This document shows, piece by piece, positions 32,862-43,450 of a stretch of DNA of 64,000 nucleotides. Source of the stretch: Thermosulfurimonas marina (lineage in GTDB: Bacteria; Desulfobacterota; Thermodesulfobacteria; Thermodesulfobacteriales; Thermodesulfobacteriaceae); assembly GCF_012317585.1 (NCBI RefSeq), contig NZ_CP042909.1, positions 1,674,001 to 1,738,000 of the forward strand. Reading direction: 5' to 3'. The position numbers were made by a program, and so were the translations under genes. Below the pieces are notes generated by a model, which had not been told where the DNA came from, made no database searches, and saw nothing but the letters and a program-made list of their open reading frames with translations. The stretch's first letter is position 1. Each line of letters starts with the position of its first letter.

Positions 32862-33953
32862 ATGGAGATAAAGCCCTGGCTGAGGGAGCTTTCCCCTTAT
32901 CCTCCGGGAAAATCCCTGGAGGAGGTCCGACGGGAGCTCGGTCTTACCGGGCCCATTTACAAACTGGCCTCCAATGAGAATCCCCTGGGGCCCTCTCCGC
33001 GAGCCCTGGCGGCCCTTAAAGAGGCCCTTTCCCGGGTGCACCAGTATCCGGAGGCCTCTTATCGCCGCTTGCGGGAGGCGCTGGCTGCGCGCTTTGGGGT
33101 CTTGCCGGAGATGGTGGTCCTGGGAAACGGCTCAAACGAAGTCCTGGACCTCCTTTTTAAGGCCCTGGTCTCCCCGGGGGATGAGGTCCTGATGAGCGAG
33201 CCCTCCTTTCTGATGTATGAAAAGCTGGCCCAGACCGCGGGGGCCCGGATCACCAGGATTCCCTTGCATAAGGGGCGTCACCATCTGGCGGCCTTCCTTA
33301 AGGCCTCGGGGCCCCGGACCCGGATGATCTTTCTCGATCATCCCCACAATCCTACGGGCTCGGTGCTCGCGGCTTCCGAACTGAAGGCCTTTCTTGAGGA
33401 GCTTCCTTCGGGGGTCCTGGTGGTGATCGACGAGGCCTACGGGGAGTTTGTGCGCGATCCGGAGGCTGCCCGGGGGGTGGAGTTTCTCCAGGCCGGTTAT
33501 CCGGTGGCGGTCCTGCGCACCTTCTCCAAGGCTTACGGCCTTGCCGGACTGAGGATCGGCTACGGGCTCATGCCCGAAGAACTGGCTCGGGTCCTTAACG
33601 CCATTCGTCAACCCTTCAATGTTAATCTCTTGGCGGCCGTAGCCGCGGAGGCGGCCCTGGCCGACGAGGAACACCTGCAACGCACCCAGGAGTTGACCTG
33701 GGAGGGACGGGATTTTTTGCTCCGGGAGCTTTCCGCCCTGGGTCTCAAGCCCTATCCCTCGCAGGCCAACTTCGTCCTGGTGGACTGTGGCCGGCCGGCC
33801 CGTCCCCTTTACGAGGCCCTCCTTAAGCGGGGCCTTATTGTGCGCCCCATGGAGGCCTACGGTTTCCCTGAGGCCCTGCGTATCTCCGTGGGGCTTCCCG
33901 AGGAGAATCAAGCCCTGGTCGCGGCCCTGAGGGAGATGTTGGAAAAGGCATGA
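32862..33953 (+). CDS. hisC: Histidinol-phosphate aminotransferase HisC
   Basis: A 363-aa class I/II PLP aminotransferase of histidine synthesis. Motifs: KLASNENPLGPSPRALAAL (37 onwards), LGNGSNEVLDLLFKAL, LDHPHNPTGS, VIDEAYGEFV, and the PLP-lysine segment RTFSKAYGLAGLRIGYG. The N-terminal YPPGKSLEEVRRELGL is typical of HisC. No other his gene is close. The ATG has no SD; a TATAAT ends 7 bases upstream, overlapping the sufB stop, so an extra leaderless transcript is possible. Ends in an ATGA overlap with cmk. Confidence 0.92.
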   Translation: MEIKPWLRELSPYPPGKSLEEVRRELGLTGPIYKLASNENPLGPSPRALAALKEALSRVHQYPEASYRRLREALAARFGVLPEMVVLGNGSNEVLDLLFKALVSPGDEVLMSEPSFLMYEKLAQTAGARITRIPLHKGRHHLAAFLKASGPRTRMIFLDHPHNPTGSVLAASELKAFLEELPSGVLVVIDEAYGEFVRDPEAARGVEFLQAGYPVAVLRTFSKAYGLAGLRIGYGLMPEELARVLNAIRQPFNVNLLAAVAAEAALADEEHLQRTQELTWEGRDFLLRELSALGLKPYPSQANFVLVDCGRPARPLYEALLKRGLIVRPMEAYGFPEALRISVGLPEENQALVAALREMLEKA

Positions 33954-34624
33954 GGGCTCCGGAAATCATTACCATTGATGGTCCGGCGGGAAGCGGAAAG
34001 ACCACCGTGGCCCGGATGCTCGCTCGGCATCTAGGCTGGCGGCTCCTGGAGTCGGGAAGTCTTTACCGGGCCCTTACCTGGCTGGCCCTTTCCGAGGCCC
34101 CGGAACTTCTCAAGGAGAGGGGACCTCGGCTGATGAAGTTTTTGCGGGAGCGCCTTCCGGATTTGCGTTTTGAGGCCTCGGAGAAGGGGCTTTCTCTTTT
34201 TTTCCGGGAAAAGCCCCTCAGGGAAGAGTTGCGCCTTCCGGAGGTGGAGGCCCGGGTTTCCGAGCTTGCGGCGGTGCCCGAAGTGCGGGAGCTGGTGGGC
34301 GAGATCCTCCGGGAGCTAGCCCGGGAGGGCCGGGTGGTGGCCGAGGGCCGGGACATGGGGACCGTGGTCTTTCCCGAGGCTCAGGCCAAGTTCTTTCTTA
34401 CGGCCTCGGACGAAGTTCGGGCCGAAAGACGCCTTCGGGACTGGCGGGCCCAGGGGCTTTCCGTAACCCGGGAGGAGGTTCTCGCCAGCCTTAAGGCCCG
34501 CGACCAGAAGGATTCCACCCGCAAGACCGCTCCGCTGACCATCCCTCAAGGGGCCTTGGTGATCGACACTTCGGAAAAGAGCCCGGAGGAGGTCCTGAAA
34601 GAGATCCTCTCCCGCCTCCCTTGA
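33950..34624 (+). CDS. cmk: Cytidylate kinase
   Basis: Cmk (224 aa) phosphorylates CMP/dCMP. P-loop IDGPAGSGKTTVARML at 9-24, LESGSLYRALTWLAL (CMP-binding), EGRDMGTVVFPEAQAKFFLT, and the lid segment RDQKDSTRKTAPL are all in place. The triad cmk-rpsA-sppA is conserved in many Proteobacteria and Desulfobacterota. Confidence 0.96.
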   Translation: MRAPEIITIDGPAGSGKTTVARMLARHLGWRLLESGSLYRALTWLALSEAPELLKERGPRLMKFLRERLPDLRFEASEKGLSLFFREKPLREELRLPEVEARVSELAAVPEVRELVGEILRELAREGRVVAEGRDMGTVVFPEAQAKFFLTASDEVRAERRLRDWRAQGLSVTREEVLASLKARDQKDSTRKTAPLTIPQGALVIDTSEKSPEEVLKEILSRLP

Positions 34625-34684
34625 AGCCTCCCCGCTTCGGTGGTATAAGCTCTTCAAAGTCCCTTTTCATCCCAGGAGGTCGTA

Positions 34685-36358
34685 ATGTCGGAAACACAGG
34701 TCACGGAAAACTTTGAATCCCTTCTTGAAACCCAGAGCGAGCCCGTGCACCTTCGTCGAGGGGCGGTGGTGGAAGGCCGGGTGCTCGCCATCAATCCCGA
34801 CTGGACCTTTGTGGATATCGGGTATAAGTCCGAAGGGATCGTGGCTACGGAGGAATTCCGGCGGGCCGACGGCACGCTTAGGGTGCAGGAGGGGGACCGT
34901 ATAGAGGTTCTGGTGGAGCGGGTGCGTGGTCAGGACGGCCTGGTCCGGCTTTCCTTTGCCAAGCTCCTTCAGTCTCGGGCCTGGGAGCGCATCCTTTCCG
35001 CCCAGAAAGAAGGTGGGGTGCTTGAGGCCTATGTGGTGGAACCGATCAAGGGAGGTTTTGCCGTAGAGATCGAAGGGGTGCGGGCCTTTCTCCCCTTCTC
35101 GCATGCCTATCTGGAGCCCCCGCGGGAGCGCAACGAGATTGTGGGGAAGACCATTCGGGTGGAGGTCCTTTCGGCCTCCCGCAGGCGGAACAACGTGGTG
35201 GTCTCTCATAAAAACGTCCTGGAGAAAGAAAGGGAGGCCCGCCGCCGCGAGCTCCTGGAGTCCCTGGAAGAGGGACAGGTGGTGGAGGGTACGGTAAGCA
35301 AGATCTTGGACTACGGAGTGTTTGTGGATCTCGGGGGTCTGGATGCCTTTATGCATCTTTCGGACCTTTCCTGGGGCAAGGTCCGCCATCCGGAAGACCT
35401 CCTGCGGGAAGGGGATCGTCTCCGGGTGCGGGTCCTTTCGGTGGACCGGGAAAAGGCCAAGATCAAGGTGGGTCTCAAGCAGCTCACCCCGGACCCCTGG
35501 GAGAGGGTGGCCGAAAAGTATCGTGAGGGAGACCGGGTGACCGGAAGGGTGGTCTCCCTGACCTCCTTTGGGGCCTTTGTGGAGGTGGAGCCCGGGGTAG
35601 AGGGTCTGATCCACATCTCCGAGCTTTCCTGGACCAAGAGGGTCAAGCATCCCCGAGAGATGCTCTCGGTGGGCGACCAGGTGGAGGTGGTCATCCTCAA
35701 GGTGGATCCCGAGGCCCGGAGGCTTTCTCTGAGTCTGCGCCGGGTAGAACCCAATCCCTGGGAGATCCTGGCGGAAAATATGCCTCCGGGAACGGTGATC
35801 GAGGCCCCGGTAAAGACGGTGACCGATTTCGGAATCTTTGTGGAAGTGACCCAGGATATCGACGGCTTTATCCATATTTCGGACCTTTCCTGGGGGCGCT
35901 TGGAGCACCCTTCGGAAAGATTCAAACCCGGGGATGTGGTCCGGGCGGTGGTCCTTAAGATCGATCCCGAAAGGGAAAAGCTCAGTCTGGGAATCAAGCA
36001 GCTCCGTCCGGACCCCTGGGAGGTGGCTCCTCAGAAGTACCCGGTGGGGAGCACCGTGAGCGGTCGGGTGACCAAGGTGACCGACTTTGGGGTCTTTGTG
36101 GAGGTGGAGGGGGGCCTGGAAGGGCTGGTCCATGTTTCGGAGATCAGCGAGGAGCGGGTGGAAGACCCGGCCAAGCTCTTTGAGGTGGGCCAGGAGGTCA
36201 AGGCCAAGGTCCTGCGGCTCGATCCCGAAAAGAGGCGTCTTTCCCTTTCCATTCGCCGTTATCAAGAGGAGGCGGAAAGGGAGGCCTATCTCGGAGAGGG
36301 CAGCCGGGCCGGAGTCACCCTGGGGGATTTTCTGAAAGAGGCCACCCCATCTAAGTAG
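34685..36358 (+). CDS. rpsA: 30S ribosomal protein S1 (six S1 domains)
   Basis: RpsA (557 aa) binds mRNA at the small subunit. Six S1 repeats can be counted from their start phrases: VVEGRVLAINPDWTFVDIG, VLEAYVVEPIKGGFAVEIEG, VVEGTVSKILDYGVFVDLGG, VTGRVVSLTSFGAFVEVE, VIEAPVKTVTDFGIFVEV, and VSGRVTKVTDFGVFVEVEGG. It is preceded by TATAAG (34644) and AGGAGG before the ATG. The acidic N-terminus is short, as in other S1 proteins of this length. Confidence 0.96.
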   Translation: MSETQVTENFESLLETQSEPVHLRRGAVVEGRVLAINPDWTFVDIGYKSEGIVATEEFRRADGTLRVQEGDRIEVLVERVRGQDGLVRLSFAKLLQSRAWERILSAQKEGGVLEAYVVEPIKGGFAVEIEGVRAFLPFSHAYLEPPRERNEIVGKTIRVEVLSASRRRNNVVVSHKNVLEKEREARRRELLESLEEGQVVEGTVSKILDYGVFVDLGGLDAFMHLSDLSWGKVRHPEDLLREGDRLRVRVLSVDREKAKIKVGLKQLTPDPWERVAEKYREGDRVTGRVVSLTSFGAFVEVEPGVEGLIHISELSWTKRVKHPREMLSVGDQVEVVILKVDPEARRLSLSLRRVEPNPWEILAENMPPGTVIEAPVKTVTDFGIFVEVTQDIDGFIHISDLSWGRLEHPSERFKPGDVVRAVVLKIDPEREKLSLGIKQLRPDPWEVAPQKYPVGSTVSGRVTKVTDFGVFVEVEGGLEGLVHVSEISEERVEDPAKLFEVGQEVKAKVLRLDPEKRRLSLSIRRYQEEAEREAYLGEGSRAGVTLGDFLKEATPSK

Positions 36359-36369
36359 GACTTTTTTAT

Positions 36370-37242
36370 ATGCGCAAGGGGGTCCTATACGCTTTAGCCC
36401 TGGTAGGGGCCTTCTTTCTTTTCTTAGTGGCCCTGGCCTTTCTCCTTTCCTTTTGGACCCTTAAGGGTCAGGGCCTTCCGGGGAGGGAGGCCGTCGGAGT
36501 TGTAGAGATTCGGGGGCTCATCACCCAGGTTCGGGATCAGATAGACCTCTTAGAAAATTTCCGGCGTCGCAAAGAGATTCGGGCGGTGGTGGTCCGTATC
36601 GAAAGTCCCGGGGGCACGGTGGGGGCCTCCCAGGAACTTTATGAAGAATTGCGTCAGGTCTCTCAGGAAAAACCGGTGGTGGTCTCCCTGGGCTCCCTGG
36701 CCACTTCCGGGGCCTATTATGTGGCTCTCGGAGGGCAAAAGATCCTGGCCCTTCCCGGCACAGTCACCGGAAGCATTGGGGTCCTTTTGCAGGTGCCCAA
36801 TCTGGAGGGGCTGCTTAAGAAACTGGGCATCAAGCCCCTGGTGCTAAAAAGCGGGGCCCACAAGGACCTGGTTTCCTATTATCGGGAGCCTACCCCGGAG
36901 GAAAAGCGTCTCCTTCAGGAGGTCCTCGACGATATTCACACCCAGTTTATAAAGGCGGTGAGTGAACGCCGGGGGCTTCCGGAGGAGAAGGTGCGCCGGA
37001 TCGCCGACGGCCGGATTTTTACCGGACGCCAGGCCCGGGCCTTGGGGCTGATCGACGATTTCGGGAATTTGGCCCGGGCGGTAGAGGTTGCGGCAAAGAT
37101 GGCCGGCCTTTCCGGCCCTCCCCGGGTGATCTACGGGCGTCCTGAGCAAGGGCTTCTCCGTAGGCTTCTTGAAGGTCGGGTGGAGGGCCGGCTTCTGGGA
37201 CTTTGGGCGGCGCCCTGGTTTGTCTGGACGGGAGGGTCATGA
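36370..37242 (+). CDS. sppA: Signal peptide peptidase SppA
   Basis: A 290-aa short-form SppA, a membrane serine/lysine protease that degrades cleaved signal peptides. One N-terminal membrane helix lies at about 8-30. Catalytic region: VVVSLGSLATSGAYYVALGG (nucleophilic Ser in ATSGAYY) and LVLKSGAHKDLVSYYREPT (general-base Lys). ESPGGTVGASQELYEEL and TGRQARALGLIDDFGN are family words. It ends in an ATGA overlap with the IHF-Ppx fusion. Confidence 0.94.
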   Translation: MRKGVLYALALVGAFFLFLVALAFLLSFWTLKGQGLPGREAVGVVEIRGLITQVRDQIDLLENFRRRKEIRAVVVRIESPGGTVGASQELYEELRQVSQEKPVVVSLGSLATSGAYYVALGGQKILALPGTVTGSIGVLLQVPNLEGLLKKLGIKPLVLKSGAHKDLVSYYREPTPEEKRLLQEVLDDIHTQFIKAVSERRGLPEEKVRRIADGRIFTGRQARALGLIDDFGNLARAVEVAAKMAGLSGPPRVIYGRPEQGLLRRLLEGRVEGRLLGLWAAPWFVWTGGS

Positions 37243-38405
37243 AAAAAAGAGATCTGGCCCTGAGGCTTTCGGTCCACTTTCCGGATCTTCGGAGGAAGGA
37301 TCTGGAGGCCCTGGTGGAGGCGGCCTTTGAGGAGATGACCCAGGCCCTCCTCGAAGACCGTCCGCTGGAATTTCGGGGCTTTGGCCGCTTGGAGGTCCAT
37401 CACGGGCGGGAGCGTCTTTTTGTCAATCCCAAAAATCAGAAGACCTACCATGTCCGGGGCAACCGCCGGGTGGTCTTCAAGGTGGGAAAGGATCTCCAGG
37501 AGAGATTGAATCGTCCTCCTCGGGCCGTCTTAGATCTGGGCACCCAGACCTTTCGTCTGGCCCTGGGGAAAGGAGAGGGCCGGGGCCTGCGGGTCATCTT
37601 CCGGCACCGGGTAAATGTTCGGCTAGGGGAGGGATTCCGGGAAGGAAAGTTGAGTCCGCAGGCCATCCAGAGGGGTCTGGCGACCCTTGCGGAATTCCGG
37701 AAGATCCTGGACCACCTGGGGGTCGAGCAGGTGCAGGCCGTGGGGACGGCCATCCTGCGGGAGGCCCAAAATGCCGAGGACTTTCATCGCGAGGCCCGGC
37801 GCCTGGGCTTTGCTATAAGACCTATCCCTGGCGAGGAGGAAGCGGAGCTGGTCTTAAAGGGGGTGCTCCACGGCCTCAAACTTGCCGACCCCTTTTTCCT
37901 GGTAGATGCCGGAGGAGGAAGTACGGAGGTCTCCCTGGTACGTGAAGGCCGGCGTATCTGGGGGGTGAGTCTTCCCTTTGGAGCGGTGAAATTGCGGGAG
38001 CGCTTTGTCCGAGATTATCCCCTGACCCGGGAGGAGTTTCAGGGCCTGCGGAACTATTTGGTGCGGGAGTTCCAGAATCTCCGTCCTCCGGAGATTCCTT
38101 CCCGGTTCGTGGCCTGCGGGGGCACGGCTAGCCTTCTGGCCGCTCTGGATCTCCGCCTGGCCTACTATCTCCCGGAGAAGCTTCACGGCCATCGTCTCCC
38201 TCTGGAAAGGGTTCAGGCCCTGGTGGACCACCTGCGGGGGCTTTCCCTTTCCAAAATTGCTCGCCTGCGGGGTATGGAGCGCGGGCGGGAGGATATCGCC
38301 CTTCCGGGAATCCTGATCTATGAACAGCTTATGCGTCACTTCGGCCTCAAGGAACTTCTGGTCAGCGAATGGGGTCTTTTGGAAGGCCTCCTCTTGTCTT
38401 TTTGA
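37239..38405 (+). CDS. Fusion: IHF/HU-type DNA-binding domain + Ppx/GppA phosphatase
   Basis: A 388-aa single frame joining two families. Residues 1-~92 are an IHF/HU subunit: KKRDLALRLSVHFPDLRRKD, LVEAAFEEMTQALLE, FRGFGRLEVHHGRERLFVNP (body and DNA-intercalating arm with its proline), and VVFKVGKDLQERLN. After about four linker residues the exopolyphosphatase/pppGpp phosphohydrolase domain begins: AVLDLGTQTFRLALG (phosphate loop), VGTAILREAQNAEDF, FFLVDAGGGSTEVSLV, LPFGAVKLRERF, and CGGTASLLAALDLRLA. No stop or good internal start separates them. In related genomes a free ihfB follows sppA. The ATG at 37239 overlaps the sppA stop. Confidence 0.88.
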   Translation: MKKRDLALRLSVHFPDLRRKDLEALVEAAFEEMTQALLEDRPLEFRGFGRLEVHHGRERLFVNPKNQKTYHVRGNRRVVFKVGKDLQERLNRPPRAVLDLGTQTFRLALGKGEGRGLRVIFRHRVNVRLGEGFREGKLSPQAIQRGLATLAEFRKILDHLGVEQVQAVGTAILREAQNAEDFHREARRLGFAIRPIPGEEEAELVLKGVLHGLKLADPFFLVDAGGGSTEVSLVREGRRIWGVSLPFGAVKLRERFVRDYPLTREEFQGLRNYLVREFQNLRPPEIPSRFVACGGTASLLAALDLRLAYYLPEKLHGHRLPLERVQALVDHLRGLSLSKIARLRGMERGREDIALPGILIYEQLMRHFGLKELLVSEWGLLEGLLLSF

Positions 38406-38419
38406 GGAATTTCACCTAA

Positions 38420-39916
<1,497 letters not shown>

Positions 39917-39918
39917 GG

Positions 39919-41124
39919 ATGCCCCTCTATCACTGGGTAGGCAAGACCCTTTCCGGAGAGGTCCGGCGGGGGGAAATGGAGGCCGCAGACGCCAAGTTAG
40001 TGGAGGCCCGGCTAAGGCGTCTCCAGATTACGCCCCTTAAGGTCGAAGAGCGCAAAGAATCCTTCCTGGCCCGCTTCCAGCCCAAGAAGGTAAGCGGAGG
40101 CGAACTTGCCGTCTTCACCCGGCAGCTGGCCACCATGCTGGAGTCGGGGCTCCCTCTGGTGCAGGCCCTAGAGGCCCTGGCCAGCCAGCAAAAAAATCCC
40201 TACTTTCGGGAGGTCATCCGGAAGGTCAAGAGTTCGGTGGAGGGAGGAAGCAGTCTGGCAGATGCCCTGCGGGAATTTCCCAAGGTCTTCGACACCCTCT
40301 ATTGTCAGATGGTGGAGGCCGGAGAGGCCGGGGGAAATCTGGATACCATTCTCTCCCGCCTGGCCACTTATCAAGAAAAGATTCAGGCCATCAAATCCAA
40401 AATCAAGCACGCCATGATGTATCCGATAGTGATTATCGTAGTGACCATCCTGGTCCTCTCCGTGATTATGGTCTTCGTGATTCCCAAGTTCGCCCAGATG
40501 TTTGCCGAAGCCGGCCAGGCCCTGCCGCTTCCCACCCAGATCGTGATTGCCGCCAGCAACCTCACCAAGAGATACTTTCCTTTCTTTGTTTTGGGAGTGA
40601 TCGTTTTAGTTTTTCTCTTAAAACGTTACTACGCCACAGAAAGAGGGCGCTATCAGATAGACAAGCTTCTTTTACGTCTTCCTCTTTTCGGAGATCTCTT
40701 TCATAAATCGGCTTTGGCTCGGTTTTCCCGCACTCTGAGCAGTCTCATTGCCAGCGGAGTGCCTCTTCTCCAGGGGCTTTCCATTGCCGGAAGGGTCTCA
40801 GGCAATCGGGTCATCGAAAGGGTGGTGGAGGAGGTTCGGGTAAGTGTCTCGGAGGGGCAGTCCATTGCCGAACCTATGGCCGTAAGCGGGTATTTCCCCC
40901 ACATGGTCACCCAAATGATTTCTGTAGGAGAGGCCACCGGGGCCCTGGAACAGATGCTAGACAAGGTGGCCGATTTCTACGAGGACGAGGTGGACCGCAC
41001 CGTGGACACCATGTCCACCCTCATTGAGCCCATATTGATTGTTTTTCTAGGAGGCATAATCGGAAGCATTATCGTATCCCTTTATCTACCCATCTTTAAG
41101 CTAGCCAGTGTGGCTGGAGGTTAG
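39919..41124 (+). CDS. pilC: Type IV pilus assembly platform protein PilC
   Basis: A 401-aa inner-membrane protein of the type II secretion F family. Two T2SF domains (about 68-190 and 270-395) contain [20 protein letters not shown] and [20 protein letters not shown], plus [15 protein letters not shown] and [20 protein letters not shown]. Three membrane helices are visible (about 170-190, 215-235, 370-392). It starts 2 bases after guaB, an unusual neighbour; pilB/pilT are not in the window, while pilR/pilS are at its far end. Its stop overlaps the convergent dnaJ-like stop. Confidence 0.94.
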   Translation: MPLYHWVGKTLSGEVRRGEMEAADAKLVEARLRRLQITPLKVEERKESFLARFQPKKVSGGELAVFTRQLATMLESGLPLVQALEALASQQKNPYFREVIRKVKSSVEGGSSLADALREFPKVFDTLYCQMVEAGEAGGNLDTILSRLATYQEKIQAIKSKIKHAMMYPIVIIVVTILVLSVIMVFVIPKFAQMFAEAGQALPLPTQIVIAASNLTKRYFPFFVLGVIVLVFLLKRYYATERGRYQIDKLLLRLPLFGDLFHKSALARFSRTLSSLIASGVPLLQGLSIAGRVSGNRVIERVVEEVRVSVSEGQSIAEPMAVSGYFPHMVTQMISVGEATGALEQMLDKVADFYEDEVDRTVDTMSTLIEPILIVFLGGIIGSIIVSLYLPIFKLASVAGG

Positions 41125-42044
41125 AGGCCGGCCTCCTTCAAGGCCTTGAGAAGTTCCTTCTGTTTGGAAGTGAGCTTTTTGGGAAGAAGAGCTTCCAGAC
41201 GGAGATAGAGGTCCCCTCGGGTTCCGTTCCCGGAGGGAAGCCCCAGTCCCCGCAGACGCAGGCGCGCGCCCGGGGCGGTGGCCGGGGGGATTTTTACCTT
41301 GATCCGTTTTCCCTCCAAGGTTTCCACCTCGTGTTCTCCACCCAGAAGAAGGGTGGTGAGAGGGACTTTTACCGTAGTTTCCAGATCGTTTCCTTCTCGG
41401 CGGAAGCGGGGATGAGGCTCAATCTTGACCCGTAAGAATAGGTCCCGTCTGCGTCCATCTGGCCCCAGGGGGCCTTTGGCCCGCAAGCGGAGTCGCTGGC
41501 CCTCTTTTACTCCCGGGGGAAGATGCACCTTTACCTTTTCAGGCCGCCCCAAGGGGGCCACCATGAGGACTTTTTCTCCCCCCTGAAGGACCTCTTCGAG
41601 AGAGACCGGGAGTTCCAGCTCCATCTCCGTTTCTTTAGAAGCCTGATAGGTCCGCGGCCCGGTCCCGAAAAGATGGCTGAAGAGGTCTCCCAGGTTAAGG
41701 GTGAAGTCCCGGGAGCCCTCTCCGAAACGGAAAAAGCCTCCCAGATCAAAATCTATCCCTAGATCCCGGAAGATGCTTTCAAAATTGAAACCTCGAAAAA
41801 TGTCTTCCTGGCTGAAGCGCCGTTCAAATTCGGCCGAGCCGAAAAGATCGTACTGCCGGCGCTTTTCGGGGTCGGAAAGGACGGCGTAGGCCTCGTTGAT
41901 CTCTTTGAACTTTTCTTCGGCCTCCTTGTTGCCCCGGTTGCGGTCCGGATGATACTTGAGGGCCAGGCGGCGGTAGGCCCTTTTGATTTCTTCCTGGCTG
42001 GCGTTACGGGGCACTCCCAAGATTTTGTAATAGTCCTTGGGCAT
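41121..42044 (-). CDS. DnaJ-family co-chaperone, CbpA type
   Basis: A 307-aa J-domain protein without zinc finger. J domain 4-70 with HPD in [10 protein letters not shown] Gly/Phe-rich linker (about 72-125) is followed by two C-terminal substrate domains ([38 protein letters not shown]). It activates the ATPase of DnaK. The ATG lacks an SD, and TACCTT ends six bases before it, so the mRNA may be leaderless. It ends overlapping the convergent pilC stop. Confidence 0.92.
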   Translation of the reverse strand: MPKDYYKILGVPRNASQEEIKRAYRRLALKYHPDRNRGNKEAEEKFKEINEAYAVLSDPEKRRQYDLFGSAEFERRFSQEDIFRGFNFESIFRDLGIDFDLGGFFRFGEGSRDFTLNLGDLFSHLFGTGPRTYQASKETEMELELPVSLEEVLQGGEKVLMVAPLGRPEKVKVHLPPGVKEGQRLRLRAKGPLGPDGRRRDLFLRVKIEPHPRFRREGNDLETTVKVPLTTLLLGGEHEVETLEGKRIKVKIPPATAPGARLRLRGLGLPSGNGTRGDLYLRLEALLPKKLTSKQKELLKALKEAGL

Positions 42045-42050
42045 GCCTAA

Positions 42051-42078
42051 AAGGTAACTCTGTAGGCAAAGACGTCAA
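42051..42078 (-). promoter_or_regulatory. Putative leaderless promoter of the dnaJ-like gene
   Basis: On the minus strand TTGACG (42078-42073) and TACCTT (42056-42051) are 16 bases apart; six bases separate the -10 box from the ATG at 42044 and no SD is present. Confidence 0.4.
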
Positions 42079-42086
42079 TAGAAAGG

Positions 42087-42165
42087 GGCTCCCCGAGGGT
42101 TTGAGGGGGGTGGAGGTGGGTATCGTCTGAGGGTAGAGACGATGAGGGGGGTCCCCCGGGGAGCC
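42087..42165 (-). other. Structured intergenic element (nested inverted repeats) after resB
   Basis: A perfect 9-bp outer inverted repeat (GGCTCCCCG 42087-42095 / CGGGGAGCC 42157-42165) encloses an inner 7-bp stem (ATCGTCT 42122-42128 / AGACGAT 42137-42143). On the minus strand the outer stem is followed by CCTTTCTATT. It starts 5 bases past the resB stop and precedes the dnaJ promoter. It may be a branched terminator or a small structured RNA; it matches no RNA family that I recognise. Confidence 0.45.
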
Positions 42166-42169
42166 TCCT

Positions 42170-43450
42170 TTAACTTAACTCCCTTTCCAACTTCGTCAAG
42201 AGGTCCTCGATCTCTCTCTTGAGGTCGGCCCGGTAGCGTTTGCGATATCCGCCTATGGTGACCCGTACTCCGTCTTTTTCGGGGACTAGATAGACCCAGA
42301 GTCGGCGGTGGGTGAAGAAAAAGGCGGCAAAGACTCCGAGGATCATGAGGATACAGCCTAAATAGACCAGGGGCGCCCCCGGATCTTTGCGCACCTGAAA
42401 GCCGCTCATAAATACTGGACGAACCCCTTGAAGGCTAAGGGTGAATTTTTCTGGAGAAAAGGAGAGGGTCTGCTGGTGTCCTTCAATAAGCCAGACCATC
42501 TGGGGCTCGGCCCCCTCCTTCTTGACCCACACCTGGGCCATACGGAATCCGTGGGCCTCTCCGTAGCGGATAAGCCCCACGGTGAGGCCCTCCTCCAGCC
42601 ATTCTCCATCGGCAAAAGGCTTTACGATGAGTTCCTTGGTATGCCGGCCTTTTTTTACTTCTACGGTAAGGATGGCGTACTCCTGATAGGTGGCCTGATA
42701 GACTTTCACCCCCTTATAGGTCAAGGGGTGGTTCACCCGGATGAGGTAAGGGAAGGAACGTGGGCCATCTATGACCGTGACCTGAGAGCGATAGTCTTTG
42801 GGCATCCCGTTGGGATAGAACTCGATCTCAAATTTTTCGAGTTTTAGGGCAAAGGGCAGGGTGATAAAGGCTTTTTTCCGGGAAAAGGGGATCACCCTCC
42901 GACCGGTCTCCCCCTCGAGGATACTCAGGGAGCCCCGGAAACCCCAGAGGGCCCCGATCAGGGCCCCGAGGATGATGATCAGGATGGAGCCGTGGACGAA
43001 ATAGACCGCAAAATAACTCCAGCGATAGCGATCTTTTACTCCCAAGAATCCCGACTCTAAGGGACGGAATCGGAAGCCTTCCAGGCGCTGACGTATTTCT
43101 TCCAGTGGGGCCCGGATCAAGAGGCTTCGGGCCTGGGGCAGGCGAGCCGGATCCACCCCGAAGGGGTCCTTGCGATAGAGCCCCAGAGAGACCGGGAATC
43201 TCTTCCAGGAACAAAAGATAAGATTGAGCAGAAAGAGGGAAAGGAGGGCTACATACCACCAGGAATGATAGGCATCATAGAGAGAAAGGAAGTTAATAAG
43301 CTTTCCCCAGAAGGGGCCGTATTGGGCCAGGTAAAATCCGGGCTCCCTTCCCTGGGGAATGAAGGTTCCCAGGATGGAGGTCGCAGCCAGGATCAAAAAA
43401 AGGACTATGGCCAGACGCAGAGAGGCCAGGCTATCGAAGATTCTTCTCAT
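42170..43450 (-). CDS. resB: Cytochrome c biogenesis protein ResB
   Basis: A ResB/CcsB-type protein (426 aa) of system II haem attachment. Membrane helices at about 10-30, 65-85 and 135-160 are followed by a large periplasmic domain and a final helix near 360-380. Typical words: LRLAIVLFLILAATSILGTF, SWWYVALLSLFLLNLIFC, and SYFAVYFVHGSILIIILGAL. The ATG at 43450 is chosen because family members start with this phrase; upstream codons belong to tatA. Its partner ResC/CcsA is not in the window. System II suits the many c-type cytochromes encoded at 23-28 kb. Confidence 0.9.
   Translation of the reverse strand: MRRIFDSLASLRLAIVLFLILAATSILGTFIPQGREPGFYLAQYGPFWGKLINFLSLYDAYHSWWYVALLSLFLLNLIFCSWKRFPVSLGLYRKDPFGVDPARLPQARSLLIRAPLEEIRQRLEGFRFRPLESGFLGVKDRYRWSYFAVYFVHGSILIIILGALIGALWGFRGSLSILEGETGRRVIPFSRKKAFITLPFALKLEKFEIEFYPNGMPKDYRSQVTVIDGPRSFPYLIRVNHPLTYKGVKVYQATYQEYAILTVEVKKGRHTKELIVKPFADGEWLEEGLTVGLIRYGEAHGFRMAQVWVKKEGAEPQMVWLIEGHQQTLSFSPEKFTLSLQGVRPVFMSGFQVRKDPGAPLVYLGCILMILGVFAAFFFTHRRLWVYLVPEKDGVRVTIGGYRKRYRADLKREIEDLLTKLERELS

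Noticed and set aside
34667-36265. A 532-codon open frame antisense to rpsA
   Set aside because: The apparent repeats mirror the S1 repeats of rpsA; it is a shadow, not a repeat protein.
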